DNA of 64,000 bases, taken from the NCBI RefSeq assembly GCF_003627755.1, contig NZ_CP032696.1, positions 248,001 through 312,000 on the forward strand, given 5' to 3'. Below the pieces are notes generated by a model that was not told the origin of the DNA, searched no databases, and saw nothing but the letters and a program-made list of their open reading frames with translations. The stretch is from Rhizobium jaguaris. Its GTDB lineage: Bacteria; Pseudomonadota; Alphaproteobacteria; Rhizobiales; Rhizobiaceae. Shown one piece after another: positions 10,953-20,519 of this stretch; the stretch's first letter is position 1; each line of letters begins with the position of its first letter. Both the position numbers and the translations under genes were made by a program.

Positions 10953-10986
10953 GCCTGGCCTGTCTTGGAGCAGGGGCAGGCCAGGC
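10953..10986 (+). terminator. nifD-nifK intercistronic hairpin
   Basis: GCCTGGCCTG pairs with CAGGCCAGGC, a perfect ten-base-pair stem with a 14-base loop starting two bases after the nifD stop. There is no U-run, so it is more likely an mRNA-stability or processing structure than a full terminator. Confidence 0.65.
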
Positions 10987-11073
10987 TCTCCTGTCGGACT
11001 TGATCCGCACACCTGAAAGATGACGTCCCTTTGCCGCCACCGGTGCGGCACGATGAAAAGAAAGGTGATTACC

Positions 11074-12615
11074 ATGCCGCAGTCGGCCGAAAAAATTCTC
11101 GACCACGCGCCCCTGTTCCGCGAGCCGGAATACAGACGGATGCTCGCCGAAAAGAAGCTGAATTTCGAATGCCCGCACCCGGACGAGATCGTTGCCGATC
11201 AAAGCGAGTTCACCAAGACCTGGGAATATAGGGAAAAAAATCTGGCCCGCGAAGCCCTGGTGGTGAACCCCGCCAAGGCCTGCCAGCCGCTCGGCGCCGT
11301 ATTCGCGGCCGCGGGCTTCGAGCGGACCATGTCCTTCGTCCATGGCAGCCAGGGCTGCGTTGCCTATTACCGGTCGCACCTATCGCGACATTTCAAGGAG
11401 CCTGCGTCGGCGGTTTCGTCCTCGATGACCGAAGACGCGGCGGTATTCGGCGGGCTGAAGAACATGGTCGATGGGCTTGCCAATACCTACGCACTCTACG
11501 ATCCGACGATGATTGCCGTCTCGACCACCTGCATGGCGGAGGTGATCGGCGACGACTTGCACGGCTTCATCGAAAACGCCAAGAGCGAAGGCTCGGTCCC
11601 CGCGGACCTAGATGTTCCGTTCGCCCACACCCCCGCCTTCGTCGGCAGCCACGTCGATGGTTATGACGGCATGGTCAAGGGCATTCTGGAGCATTTCTGG
11701 AAGGGCAGGGAGCGAAAGGAATTCAATGGAACCATCAACATCGTTCCAGGATTCGACGGCTTCTGTGTCGGCAACAACCGCGAGCTCAAGCGCCTGCTCG
11801 ACCTCATGGACGTGTCGTATACGCTCATTCAGGACGCCTCCGATCAGTTCGATACCCCGTCGGACGGCATGTACCGCATGTATGACGGCGGCACGACCAT
11901 CGAAGACGTCAAGGACGCGCTCGATGCCGAAGCGACGCTGTCGCTGCAGCACTACAATACCCGTAAGACGCTGGAATATTGCAATGAGCTCGGGCAGACG
12001 ACGGCCTCCTTTCACTACCCGCTTGGGGTCAAGGCGACCGACGAATTGCTGATGAAAATCTCGGAGATTTCCGGCAAGGAAATCCCTTCGACGATCGGCT
12101 TGGAGCGCGGCCGGCTTGTCGACGCCATGGCGGACAGCCAAGCCTGGCTGCACGGTAAGAAATACGCGATCTATGGCGATCCCGATTTCGTCTATGCGGT
12201 AGCCCGGTTCGTGATGGAGACCGGCGGCGAGCCGATCCATTGCCTGGCCACCAACGGCACCTCGGCTTGGGAACGCGAGATGAAGGACTTGCTTGCATCC
12301 TCGCCCTTTGGAAAGGATGCCAAGGTCTGGGCGGGTAAGGACCTCTGGGCGCTGCGCTCGCTGCTCTTCACCGAACCGGTGGACCTGCTGATCGGCAATT
12401 CCTATGGCAAATATCTGGAGCGTGACACCGGCACGCCGCTGATCCGCCTGACGTTTCCGATTTTCGACCGGCACCATCATCATCGTTTCCCGCTGATGGG
12501 CTACCAGGGGGGCTTGCGTGTCTTAACGACGATCCTCGACACGACCTTCGACAAGCTTGACCGCGAGACGAGCAAAATAGGTGTCACGGACTATTCCTAT
12601 GACCTCACACGCTAA
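11074..12615 (+). CDS. nifK: Nitrogenase molybdenum-iron protein beta chain
   Basis: A 513-residue NifK, the beta subunit of the MoFe protein. It begins [11 protein letters not shown], the usual rhizobial start. P-cluster cysteines are in [19 protein letters not shown] and [12 protein letters not shown], and the conserved [13 protein letters not shown] stretch is near the C-terminus. The frame is open from 11020, but the ATG at 11074 matches the family start and has AAAGGTG upstream. Its end overlaps the start of nifE by 17 bases, which suggests translational coupling. Confidence 0.97.
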   Translation: MPQSAEKILDHAPLFREPEYRRMLAEKKLNFECPHPDEIVADQSEFTKTWEYREKNLAREALVVNPAKACQPLGAVFAAAGFERTMSFVHGSQGCVAYYRSHLSRHFKEPASAVSSSMTEDAAVFGGLKNMVDGLANTYALYDPTMIAVSTTCMAEVIGDDLHGFIENAKSEGSVPADLDVPFAHTPAFVGSHVDGYDGMVKGILEHFWKGRERKEFNGTINIVPGFDGFCVGNNRELKRLLDLMDVSYTLIQDASDQFDTPSDGMYRMYDGGTTIEDVKDALDAEATLSLQHYNTRKTLEYCNELGQTTASFHYPLGVKATDELLMKISEISGKEIPSTIGLERGRLVDAMADSQAWLHGKKYAIYGDPDFVYAVARFVMETGGEPIHCLATNGTSAWEREMKDLLASSPFGKDAKVWAGKDLWALRSLLFTEPVDLLIGNSYGKYLERDTGTPLIRLTFPIFDRHHHHRFPLMGYQGGLRVLTTILDTTFDKLDRETSKIGVTDYSYDLTR

Positions 12616-14173
12616 CAGCAAAGACCCGCTTGGCACCCCCGACGTCTTGCGTTCGGCGTCTCAAACCGGCGCAAGCCGCTCGCTCGATGCCAAGATCCAG
12701 GAAGTCTTCGACGAGCCCGCCTGCGAGATGAACCGCGGCAAAGATGACAGCGTGCGCAAGAAGGGCTGTTCGAAGCCGCTCACTCCCGGGGCGGCGGCTG
12801 GCGGCTGCGCTTTCGATGGGGCCAAGATCGTGCTGCAGCCGATCACCGACGTCGCGCACCTGATCCATGCGCCGCTCGCCTGCGAAGGCAATTCCTGGGA
12901 CAATCGCGGCACGGCTTCGTCCGGACCGATGCTCTGGCGCACGAGCTTCACCACCGACCTCACAGAACTCGACGTGGTGATGGGCCACGGCGAGCGGAAA
13001 CTGTTCAAAGCGATCCGCGAGATCAAGGAGACCTATGCGCCGCCGGCGATCTTCGTCTATTCGACCTGCGTCACGGCACTGATCGGCGACGATATCGAAG
13101 CCGTCTGCAAGCGTGCTGCAGAAAAATTCGGCTTGCCGGTGGTGCCGGTCAATGCGCCGGGCTTCGCCGGCTCCAAGAACCTCGGAAACAAGCTCGCCGG
13201 CGAGGCGCTGCTCGATCATGTCATCGGCACGGTGGAGCCCGACGATGCCGGCCCTTACGACATCAATATCCTCGGCGAATTCAACCTCTCCGGCGAGTTC
13301 TGGCTGGTAAAGCCGCTTCTTGACCGGCTCGGTATCCGCGTGCGCGCCTGTATTCCCGGTGACGCGCGCTATCGTGACATTGCCTCAGCCCATCGTGCCC
13401 GGGCAGCGATGATGGTGTGCTCGACCGCACTCATCAATCTTGCCCGCAAGATGGAGGAGCTCTGGGATATTCCGTTCTTCGAAGGTTCCTTCTACGGCGT
13501 CACCGACACTTCGCAATCCCTGCGGCAGATCGCTGAGCTGCTCGTGAAGAAGGGCGCCGATCCCGAAATTCTTCAGCGCACCGAGGCACTGATCGCAGAG
13601 CAGGAGGCGATTGCGTGGAAGAAGCTCGCGGCATACCGGCCGAGGCTTCAAGGCAAGCGCGTGCTGCTCAACACAGGCGGCGTAAAGGCCTGGTCCGTCG
13701 CCCATGCGCTGATGGAGATCGGCGTCGAAATTGTCGGCACCTCGACCAAGAAATCGACGGCCGAAGACAAGGAGCGCATCAAACAGATTCTGAAGGAAGA
13801 CAACCATATATTCGAATCGATGCGGCCGAGCGAGCTTTATGACTTTCTGGCGGAACACAAGGCCGACATCATGTTGTCGGGCGGGCGCACGCAATTCGTC
13901 GCGCTGAAGGCCAAAACGCCTTGGCTCGATATCAATCAGGAACGCCATCACCCCTATGCCGGCTATGACGGCATGGTGGAGCTCGTTCGCCAGATCGATC
14001 TTGCTATTCACAATCCGATCTGGAGTGCGGTGCGGGAGCCGGCGCCCTGGGAATGCCAGCCTGCAATCGAGGAAGGAGTGCCAAGCGCGCACAGTGACAC
14101 GGAAGCCTTCCACCTCTCAAGACCGTCGTCGGCACTATCGCCGGTGGCTTCCGCAAGTATTGGGGAAAGCTGA
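12599..14173 (+). CDS. nifE: Nitrogenase FeMo-cofactor scaffold protein NifE
   Basis: NifE, about 524 residues, is a NifD paralogue that with NifN forms the scaffold on which the FeMo-cofactor precursor matures. Recognisable features are [33 protein letters not shown] and [12 protein letters not shown], which carry the conserved cysteines, and the C-terminal [10 protein letters not shown]. The start at 12599 lies inside the end of nifK; 12581 is an alternative. The last about 40 residues are a low-similarity tail. The stop overlaps the first base of nifN. Confidence 0.96.
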   Translation: MTSHANSKDPLGTPDVLRSASQTGASRSLDAKIQEVFDEPACEMNRGKDDSVRKKGCSKPLTPGAAAGGCAFDGAKIVLQPITDVAHLIHAPLACEGNSWDNRGTASSGPMLWRTSFTTDLTELDVVMGHGERKLFKAIREIKETYAPPAIFVYSTCVTALIGDDIEAVCKRAAEKFGLPVVPVNAPGFAGSKNLGNKLAGEALLDHVIGTVEPDDAGPYDINILGEFNLSGEFWLVKPLLDRLGIRVRACIPGDARYRDIASAHRARAAMMVCSTALINLARKMEELWDIPFFEGSFYGVTDTSQSLRQIAELLVKKGADPEILQRTEALIAEQEAIAWKKLAAYRPRLQGKRVLLNTGGVKAWSVAHALMEIGVEIVGTSTKKSTAEDKERIKQILKEDNHIFESMRPSELYDFLAEHKADIMLSGGRTQFVALKAKTPWLDINQERHHPYAGYDGMVELVRQIDLAIHNPIWSAVREPAPWECQPAIEEGVPSAHSDTEAFHLSRPSSALSPVASASIGES

Positions 14174-15564
14174 TGGCATGCATTCTTCCGCAGACCAAGT
14201 CGGCGGCAGTCAATCCGCTGAAATCGTCGCAGCCCCTGGGTGCAGCCATGGCATTTCTCGGCGTCGACGGTGCGATACCGCTGTTTCACGGCAGCCAAGG
14301 CTGCACCAGCTTCGCGCTCGTGCTTTTTGTGCGCCATTTCAAGGAAGCCATTCCCTTACAGACAACGGCGATGGACGGCGTGGCGACGATCCTCGGCGGC
14401 GCCGGCAATCTGGAAGAGGCGCTCCTTAATCTCAAGACGCGCGCAAAACCGAAGCTGATCGGGATCTGCACGACGGCGCTGGTGGAAACCCGCGGCGAAA
14501 ATTTTGCGGGCGATCTTGCCAATATCAAGCTGGAGCGGGCTGAAGAGCTTGCAGGTACCGAGGTCGTACTGGCGAGCACACCGGATTTCGACGGTGCGAT
14601 CGAGGAGGGCTGGGCCAAGGCCGTCACCTCCATGATCGAAGGCATCACGATCCCAGGCGCGCGGTCCCGCGATCTGAAGAAGATTGCGATCCTGCCTGCT
14701 TGGCATTTGACGGTCGCCGATATCGAGCATCTGCGCGAAACGGTCGAGAGCTTTGGTTTGAAGCCGGTGATCCTGCCGGATATTTCCGGCTCGCTCGACG
14801 GCACGGTTCCCGACGACCGTTGGGTGCCGACCACCTATGGCGGCACGAAGATCGAGGAAATCCGGGAACTCGGAACTTGCTTCCAGGCAGTCGCGATCGG
14901 CGAACATATGCGCACGGCCGCCGCGGCGCTGCAGGCCAAGACCGGCGTGCCTTGTGTCCTCTTCGAGCAGCTTGTCGGCATGAAGGCGATCGATCGTTTC
15001 ATGACCATGTTGGCGATGATCGCCGGCAATCCAATCCCGGCTACCGTGCGCCGCCGCCGCGCGCAGTTGCAGGACGCGCTACTCGACGGCCATTTTCATT
15101 TCGGCGGCAAGCGGATCGCGATAGCCGCAGAGCCGGATCATCTCTTTCAACTTGCGACGTTCTTCAAGGGCATGGGCGCTGAAATAGTCGCCGCGGTGAC
15201 GACAACCGGCACCAACTGTATTCTGCAGAAGGTGCCGGCAGACGCCGTGCAGGTCGGCGATCTTTCCGATCTCGAGAGCATGGCGCGTCACGCTGGCGGT
15301 GATTTGATTGTAACCCATTCCCATGGCCGTCAGGCGGCCGAGCGGCTTGGCATGCCGCTGATGCGCGTTGGTTTTCCGATCTTCGATCGGTTGGGCAGCC
15401 CGCATAAGAAAACCATTCTCTATGAGGGTGTCCGAAACTTCCTGTTTGAGGCCGCCAACATTTTCCAGTCGAACTGCCGCCAGCCGAGCCCCGAAGCGCT
15501 CAATCCCTTGCAAGACATGGAGGCAAAAAATGACCGCTGTGCGACGTCTTTCACTCGTCACTGA
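14173..15564 (+). CDS. nifN: Nitrogenase FeMo-cofactor scaffold protein NifN
   Basis: NifN, 463 residues, is a NifK paralogue and partner of NifE. It begins [10 protein letters not shown] with the typical N-P-L-K-x-S-Q-P-L-G-A, then FHGSQGCTSF with the conserved cysteine near residue 44, and MRVGFPIFDRLG near the end. The ATG shares its A with the nifE stop (TGATG), and the 3' end overlaps nifX by 35 bases, so the three genes are tightly coupled. Confidence 0.96.
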   Translation: MACILPQTKSAAVNPLKSSQPLGAAMAFLGVDGAIPLFHGSQGCTSFALVLFVRHFKEAIPLQTTAMDGVATILGGAGNLEEALLNLKTRAKPKLIGICTTALVETRGENFAGDLANIKLERAEELAGTEVVLASTPDFDGAIEEGWAKAVTSMIEGITIPGARSRDLKKIAILPAWHLTVADIEHLRETVESFGLKPVILPDISGSLDGTVPDDRWVPTTYGGTKIEEIRELGTCFQAVAIGEHMRTAAAALQAKTGVPCVLFEQLVGMKAIDRFMTMLAMIAGNPIPATVRRRRAQLQDALLDGHFHFGGKRIAIAAEPDHLFQLATFFKGMGAEIVAAVTTTGTNCILQKVPADAVQVGDLSDLESMARHAGGDLIVTHSHGRQAAERLGMPLMRVGFPIFDRLGSPHKKTILYEGVRNFLFEAANIFQSNCRQPSPEALNPLQDMEAKNDRCATSFTRH

Positions 15565-16027
15565 CGAGGGACCGGCACCTGTCCCAAAGTGCCCGAAGGG
15601 AGTGCTGCGCGTCGCGATCGCGACACAGGACCTGAAGAGGCTGAATGCACATTTCGGATCTGCCAAGCTTTTTGCCGTCTATGACGTCACCCCGACCGGC
15701 TGGGAAATCGTCGAAGCTGTCGATTTTGGTGAGGTAACCGACGAAAGCGGTCGGCACGCGAACGACGGTGGTGATCGCATCACGATGAGGGTCGAGGCGC
15801 TGAAGGGCTGTCACCTGCTGTTCTGCCTGGCGATCGGCGGCCCCTCTGCCGCAAAAGTGGTCTCGGCAAAAATTCATCCGATTAAGGTGCCACAGCCATC
15901 ATCCATCGAGGAGGTACTGACCCGCACACAAACCATGCTGAAAGCCGCTCCGCCACCATGGCTGCGCAAGGTGCTTGCAGATGCCGGCATGGGCGTCCCC
16001 AAACCTTTCTTCGACAACGAAGATTAG
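15530..16027 (+). CDS. nifX: Cofactor carrier/maturation protein NifX
   Basis: A 165-residue protein of the NifX/NifB-C-terminal domain family, which binds NifB-co and the NifEN precursor during FeMo-cofactor synthesis. After about 25 residues come RVAIATQDLKRLNAHFGSAK and the conserved H-A-N-D-G-G and C-H-L-L-F segments. The ATG at 15530 has GGAGG eight bases before it. The frame is open further upstream, but only inside nifN. It is followed 12 bases later by the DUF269 gene. Confidence 0.94.
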   Translation: MTAVRRLSLVTDEGPAPVPKCPKGVLRVAIATQDLKRLNAHFGSAKLFAVYDVTPTGWEIVEAVDFGEVTDESGRHANDGGDRITMRVEALKGCHLLFCLAIGGPSAAKVVSAKIHPIKVPQPSSIEEVLTRTQTMLKAAPPPWLRKVLADAGMGVPKPFFDNED

Positions 16028-16039
16028 AGGAGATCGCCG

Positions 16040-16528
16040 ATGACCTCGCCCACCGCTTTCGAAAACACAGTCGCTCATGGCGATAGCAACGTTATGGCAA
16101 CGCCGTTCATGAAATGCCTTATTCGCCTGGTGAGGGCGCAGGACACCCATGGGGCGTGGGAAGGAAAATCGAACACTGACCTGCTTGCCGATTTCATTGT
16201 GACGAAGGAGCAGCGCCACGAAATGCCGATCATCGGTGATCCGGATCCGGACGTGATATGGAGGCTCCAAATCTTCTACACCTGCGTGGGACTAGGAATC
16301 GAGGAGCGCTCTGGCCTTCTCGCATCGTCGATCGTGACGATGAACCCTGAAGGCTTCGGGCGTGTCGTTCTCACGACGGGGCGTTTGGTCCTTTTGTCTA
16401 AGACCCTTCGAGACGTGCACCGCTTCGGCTTCGAGACACTTCGCAAACTGGCTGATGCCGGTGCGAAACTGGTCGATGATGCGATCGCCACCATCGAAGC
16501 TCATCCCGACGTGGCGCGGGCGTCATGA
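16040..16528 (+). CDS. NifX-associated nitrogen fixation protein (DUF269)
   Basis: A 162-residue protein of the small DUF269 family that nearly always follows nifX in diazotrophs. Visible features are the F-M-K-C-L-I-R-L-V-R-A-Q-D segment (about residues 22-34), the W-E-G-K-S motif and the F-G-R-V-V-L-T-T-G-R-L-V core. AGAGGAG precedes the start. Exact biochemical function is unknown; its genomic company indicates a role in cofactor assembly or electron supply. Confidence 0.92.
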   Translation: MTSPTAFENTVAHGDSNVMATPFMKCLIRLVRAQDTHGAWEGKSNTDLLADFIVTKEQRHEMPIIGDPDPDVIWRLQIFYTCVGLGIEERSGLLASSIVTMNPEGFGRVVLTTGRLVLLSKTLRDVHRFGFETLRKLADAGAKLVDDAIATIEAHPDVARAS

Positions 16529-16552
16529 AATCGGTTTTCGAGGAAAGAGATC

Positions 16553-16756
16553 ATGTCAGACATTGTGGAGCAGCTTAAGAAGGTCCGCCAACTGCAGTCA
16601 CGCGCAGCAACTGCGAAAATGGAGTTGCACGATCTTGCCGAGGACCTCCCGGTCAACTGGCCTAAAATCAATAAGATCGCACAGAAAACATTTGACGCAT
16701 TCGCCGAGCTGGACGCCGCAAAAAAAGACCTTGCCGCATTGGAGGAGGCACGATGA
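16553..16756 (+). CDS. CCE_0567-family (DUF683) nif-associated small metalloprotein
   Basis: A 67-residue helical protein, rich in Lys/Glu/Ala, with the family pattern L-K-K-x-R-Q-L-Q near the start, A-x-x-A-K-M-x-L-H-D-L-A-E-D-L-P in the middle and an A-x-K-x-L-x-x-L-E-x-A-R end. It would form a helical hairpin. The family is confined largely to diazotrophs between nifX and a ferredoxin, as here. Its stop overlaps the fdxB start (ATGA), so the two are co-translated. Confidence 0.9.
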   Translation: MSDIVEQLKKVRQLQSRAATAKMELHDLAEDLPVNWPKINKIAQKTFDAFAELDAAKKDLAALEEAR

Positions 16757-17082
16757 CGGCGCCTTTCGTCACGCGCGATGGTTCCAGCTGGGTACCAGAA
16801 TATCTAACCGCTATCGATGGCAAAACCTGCATCGGCTGCGGTCGCTGCTTCAAAGTCTGCTCGCGCGAGGTCATGAAACTTTATGGCGTCGATGAATCGG
16901 GTGAAATCCTCGGCGTCTGTGATGACGAGGACGACGACTTCGATGGCGAGCTCAATCGTATGATCATGGTTGTGGACCAAGCCGGACGCTGTATCGGGTG
17001 CGGGGCCTGCGCCCGCGTCTGCCCCAAGAACTGCCAGATTCATATTGCTGCTGACAAGCTCACTACATGTGCGGGCGTATAA
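16753..17082 (+). CDS. fdxB: nif-specific ferredoxin III (2[4Fe-4S])
   Basis: A 109-residue ferredoxin with two cluster motifs: C-I-G-C-G-R-C-F-K-V-C (about residues 26-36) and C-I-G-C-G-A-C-A-R-V-C-P (about residues 79-90). An acidic loop (D-D-E-D-D-D-F-D) between them is typical of the nif-linked FdxB group. It probably supplies electrons for nitrogenase or for cofactor assembly. It overlaps the preceding gene by four bases and belongs to the nif operon. Confidence 0.94.
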   Translation: MTAPFVTRDGSSWVPEYLTAIDGKTCIGCGRCFKVCSREVMKLYGVDESGEILGVCDDEDDDFDGELNRMIMVVDQAGRCIGCGACARVCPKNCQIHIAADKLTTCAGV

Positions 17083-17097
17083 AACCGGAGAACGGCG

Positions 17098-17361
17098 ATG
17101 CCTTTTTCAACTTTCTGTCGCCTCCTGCATATGGTCATGTGCGCGAGCCTTCTGGGCACTTATTTCGTTTCACATTCCATCCTCAGGGCAATGGTCACGA
17201 CGCTGGATATTTGGCTTCTTCTTCAGGTGGCCTATTTCGCAAGCGTGCTTTTTTTGATCTGGCGCGCCAGTTGCGCTTCAAAGAGGAGCGAGCGGGCCTT
17301 GCGTTTCGATGATCTCGAGGAAATGCGCTATCGGCCAGAGCATTGCGAAAATAAAGACTGA
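17098..17361 (+). CDS. Small membrane protein, SyrA/ExoX-like exopolysaccharide regulator
   Basis: An 87-residue protein with two hydrophobic segments (about residues 8-30 and 36-56) and a basic cytoplasmic tail. The arrangement and the L-Q-V-A-Y-F-A-S-V-L-F-L-I-W-R-A signature match the short inner-membrane family containing SyrA of S. meliloti and ExoX, which modulate exopolysaccharide synthesis. GGAGA lies upstream, and the gene begins 15 bases after fdxB, so it is probably transcribed with nif genes in bacteroids. Homology is judged by eye over a short, hydrophobic sequence. Confidence 0.62.
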   Translation: MPFSTFCRLLHMVMCASLLGTYFVSHSILRAMVTTLDIWLLLQVAYFASVLFLIWRASCASKRSERALRFDDLEEMRYRPEHCENKD

Positions 17362-17479
17362 ACTACTCCGTTGTCTTCAGCTCGGCTCGATGGTGCGGTT
17401 TGCTGCCGTTGAGGGGTCGGGAACAGATCAGTTGCGAGCCTCGGGCTGCTTGGAAGACATTGATCATCGAGCATGACGT

Positions 17480-17495
17480 TGTTGGAACAACTACA
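17480..17495 (+). promoter_or_regulatory. NifA upstream activator site of acdS
   Basis: TGT-N10-ACA (TGTTGGAACAACTACA), 88 bases before the -24 element. Confidence 0.78.
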
Positions 17496-17583
17496 CGACA
17501 TGACCGTCGGCGATCGCTTCCACGGGGTCGCAACCTGAAGAGTTCATTGCTGTCGGTCGCGTTGACGCTGAAGCGCAGAGCAC

Positions 17584-17598
17584 TGGCATTCAGGTTGC
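17584..17598 (+). promoter_or_regulatory. Sigma-54 -24/-12 promoter of acdS
   Basis: TGGCAT, TCAGG, TTGC. GG and GC are at the required spacing; the one change is T for C at the end of the -24 box. Transcription would start near 17610, giving a leader of about 110 bases. Confidence 0.75.
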
Positions 17599-17720
17599 GT
17601 CGCCTCGATGACCAACGAAGGCGAGGGGACAATGGGATCTTTGGAACGCGGGAGAGTGCCGTCAGTAGCTTAAGGGTCATGCATAGCTGACTTGGATTTG
17701 AGGCCACATTTGGAGAAAAA

Positions 17721-18734
17721 ATGCTGAAAAATTTCGAACGATATCCCCTTACCTTCGGCCCCACGCCTATCGAAAAGCTTGACCGCCTCAGTGAGTATCT
17801 AGGAGGAAAGGTGGAGATCTACGCCAAGCGCGAGGACTGCAATTCGGGTCTTGCGTTCGGCGGCAACAAGCTGCGCAAACTCGAATACATCATCCCGGAC
17901 GCCATCGCGTCGAAAGCCGATACGCTCGTGTCGATCGGTGGGGTGCAATCCAATCACACGCGCATGGTGGCCGGGGTCGCCGCCAAGATCGGCATGAAAT
18001 GCCTTCTGGTGCAGGAGAACTGGGTACCATACGAGGACGCGGTATACGAGCGTGTCGGCAATATTCTTTTAAGCCGGATCATGGGAGCGGAGGTGCGGTT
18101 GGTCGATGACGGCTTTGATATCGGCATCCGCAGCAGTTGGGAACAGGCGCTCGACGAGGTCAAGCAAAAGGGTGGCAGACCCTATGCGATTCCAGCTGGC
18201 GCATCTGTCCACAAATATGGCGGTCTCGGCTATGTGGGCTTTTCTGAGGAAGTCCGCGCACAGGAAAAACAGCTTGGTTTTGCCTTTGACTATATCGTTG
18301 TTTGCACGGTGACAGGCTCGACGCAAGCAGGCATGGCCGTCGGGTTCGCCAAGGATGGGCGACAGCGAAATGTGATCGGTATAGATGCTTCCGCCACTCC
18401 CACCCAAACCAGGGCGCAGGTGCTCGGCATTGCCCAGCACACTGCAAAGCTCGTCGAACTCGGCAGGGAAATCACCAACGATGACGTGGTATTGCTCGCG
18501 CATTACGCGCACCCACGTTATGGCATTCCTTCCGAGGAAACGAAGGAGGCGATTCGCCTTTGTGCTCGGCTAGAAGGAATAATTACTGATCCCGTTTATG
18601 AGGGCAAATCGATGCAAGGGATGATAGATCTCATCAGCAAAGGCTTCTTTCCAGAAGGATCTAGGATTCTGTTCGTGCATCTCGGCGGCGCACCGGCAAT
18701 TAATGCTTACAGCGACACGTTTCGAAACGGCTGA
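17721..18734 (+). CDS. acdS: 1-aminocyclopropane-1-carboxylate (ACC) deaminase
   Basis: A 337-residue PLP enzyme that cleaves the ethylene precursor ACC to 2-oxobutyrate and ammonia, lowering plant ethylene in the nodule. The PLP lysine is in [11 protein letters not shown] (about residue 50) and the catalytic serine in GGVQSNHTR (about residue 77). The pair Tyr-Glu in DPVYEGKSM and the leucine in VHLGGAP distinguish true ACC deaminase from D-cysteine desulfhydrase, and both are as in the deaminases. The gene has its own NifA site and -24/-12 promoter, so expression is predicted in nitrogen-fixing bacteroids, as known in Mesorhizobium. It converges on the aminotransferase gene at 18845. Confidence 0.95.
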   Translation: MLKNFERYPLTFGPTPIEKLDRLSEYLGGKVEIYAKREDCNSGLAFGGNKLRKLEYIIPDAIASKADTLVSIGGVQSNHTRMVAGVAAKIGMKCLLVQENWVPYEDAVYERVGNILLSRIMGAEVRLVDDGFDIGIRSSWEQALDEVKQKGGRPYAIPAGASVHKYGGLGYVGFSEEVRAQEKQLGFAFDYIVVCTVTGSTQAGMAVGFAKDGRQRNVIGIDASATPTQTRAQVLGIAQHTAKLVELGREITNDDVVLLAHYAHPRYGIPSEETKEAIRLCARLEGIITDPVYEGKSMQGMIDLISKGFFPEGSRILFVHLGGAPAINAYSDTFRNG

Positions 18735-18745
18735 CGCTCACATAT

Positions 18746-18786
18746 AACAGTGGGCTTCCCCGCTGGCATCGTGGAGCCGCTGTTTT
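18746..18786 (+). terminator. Terminator between convergent acdS and aminotransferase
   Basis: AACAG-T-GGGCTTCC and GGAGCC-GCTGTT form an imperfect stem followed by TTTT. It lies in the 110-base gap between two convergent genes. Confidence 0.5.
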
Positions 18787-18844
18787 AAGAATTATTCTCC
18801 GCGATAATAGGATATTGAGCGGTTCGAGTTTTATCAGCTCGACG

Positions 18845-20173
18845 TCAACTGACGTTGGGGAGGTCCTGCGGAACGTCGTTCTCCGAAAGCTTTGCCGCAC
18901 CGATACTCTCGCGAACGATCGAGAGACCGCGACGCAGATCAACCTCTGTGATGATAAGGGCAACAAGGAACTTCAATACCTCGCCCCGCCCACCACAGGT
19001 TTCGATCACCAGGCCGCGCCGCAGCGCTTCTGCCTGGATCTTGGCTGGCAACGACGGGTCCTTCTCCGATACAAGACCGTACATCAGTCCTCGGCCCCGT
19101 ACGGTCAGCCCAAGGTTGGGGAAATCGTTGGCGATCGACTTCAGCTCGTCCGCGAGAATTGCAGATTTGGCAGCGATCTCGGTCTCGAACTTGTTGTCGG
19201 CCCAATATGTTTCGAGGGCCGCACGGGCAGCAACGAAAGCGAGATTGTTACCCCTGTAGGTACCGCTGTGCGCACCAGGCGACCAGATATCCAGTTCAGG
19301 CTTCAGAAGAACGAGAGCCATCGGCGTGCCGACTGCCGATATCGACTTCGACAAGGTTACGATGTCCGGGACAATCCCAGCCGCTTCAAAGCTGAAGAAT
19401 TTTCCCGAGCGTCCCACGCCTGCCTGAATGTCATCCAGAATGAGCAGGATTTCATGGCGCTTGGTCAGATCACGCAGCCGCTGCAGCCATTGAAAATTAG
19501 CCGGCCTGATGCCACCTTCGCCCTGGATAGCTTCCAAGATGACGGCGGCGGGTTTATCCAAGCCGCTGCTGGGATCGTTGAGCAGCTTCTCGAAGTAATC
19601 GAGCGTGTCAACCGAAGGACCGAGATAGCCGTCGTAGGGCAAAGCCGTCACGTGCGCGAGGCTAAACCCCGCTGCAGTCCGGTACTTCTTGTTTCCGGTC
19701 GCGGCCAAAGCGCCCGCGCTGACGCCGTGGAATCCATTGGTGAAAGCGACGACGTTTGATCTTTTTGTGACCTGACGGGCAAGCTTGAGTGCCGCTTCGA
19801 CCGCATTTGTACCCGTGGGGCCCGTAAATTGCAGCTTATAGTTCAAACCCCGAGGCTTCAGGATGTATTTCTCAAAGGCCTCGATGAATGCCCTTTTCGC
19901 ACTCGTTGCGAGATCGAGCCCGTGAATGATGCCGTCGCGCTGAATGTAATCGAGCAGCGGCTTCTTGAAAGCCGGGTTATTGTGCCCGTAATTGAGGGCG
20001 CCTGCTCCCGCAAAGAAGTCGAGATATTCCCGACCATCCGCGTCGATCAGGGTGGTGCCAACCCCGCGATCGAACACGATCGGAAACGACCGGATGTAGC
20101 CGCGCACTTCAGATTCGAGGCGCTCGAAAATTCCGATGCCCGCATCACTCTTAGCGACGGATGTCTTGTTCAT
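18845..20173 (-). CDS. Diaminobutyrate--2-oxoglutarate aminotransferase (EctB type), copy 1
   Basis: A 442-residue class III PLP aminotransferase interconverting L-2,4-diaminobutyrate plus 2-oxoglutarate with aspartate semialdehyde plus glutamate. The N-terminal F-E-R-L-E-S-E-V-R-G-Y-I-R-S-F-P is the EctB/DABA-aminotransferase signature, FTGPTGTNAVEAALKLAR follows (about residues 105-120), and the PLP lysine is in T-L-S-K-S-I-S (about residue 265). The ATG at 20173 has GAGGGGAA upstream; an earlier start at 20236 has no support. No ectA or ectC is present, so a catabolic or siderophore/ectoine-recycling role is more likely than ectoine synthesis. The protein is almost the same as that encoded at 47771-49111. 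Confidence 0.88.
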   Translation of the reverse strand: MNKTSVAKSDAGIGIFERLESEVRGYIRSFPIVFDRGVGTTLIDADGREYLDFFAGAGALNYGHNNPAFKKPLLDYIQRDGIIHGLDLATSAKRAFIEAFEKYILKPRGLNYKLQFTGPTGTNAVEAALKLARQVTKRSNVVAFTNGFHGVSAGALAATGNKKYRTAAGFSLAHVTALPYDGYLGPSVDTLDYFEKLLNDPSSGLDKPAAVILEAIQGEGGIRPANFQWLQRLRDLTKRHEILLILDDIQAGVGRSGKFFSFEAAGIVPDIVTLSKSISAVGTPMALVLLKPELDIWSPGAHSGTYRGNNLAFVAARAALETYWADNKFETEIAAKSAILADELKSIANDFPNLGLTVRGRGLMYGLVSEKDPSLPAKIQAEALRRGLVIETCGGRGEVLKFLVALIITEVDLRRGLSIVRESIGAAKLSENDVPQDLPNVS

Positions 20174-20519
20174 AACCGCATTCCCCTCGTGATGAGCAAC
20201 TTTGCGGATCTGCAGCCTCCAGGAGGATCGTCGCAAAGAATTGTCGCGTGCGATGGCGCCTCAGGCGTAGCGCTTCTAGGAGGTGCAAAGTGAGGTCGCT
20301 TCGTTGGGCCGGCACGACGGAGCGGCACCCACCGCGACCGCGGGGCCATGATCTCCTAAAATGCGCTTTCCGTGGGTTAAAGTTCTAAGAAATTTCTGCG
20401 CCAGTTTTGTTTCGGCTATCGTGAGGCTTCTTAAAATTTGCTGAGAGGGGGATCATTGCGGATCGACCTGCATCTGCCGGACGAGCGATTGTACGCTTGC
20501 AGGATTGACCTGCTGCCTG

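Noticed and set aside
9898..11379. 493-codon minus-strand frame over nifD and nifK
   Set aside because: Runs opposite to two clear nitrogenase genes and across their intergenic hairpin; composition artefact.
18845..20173. Ectoine biosynthesis operon (ectABC)
   Set aside because: Only EctB-like proteins occur; no ectC and no convincing ectA, so synthesis is not supported.
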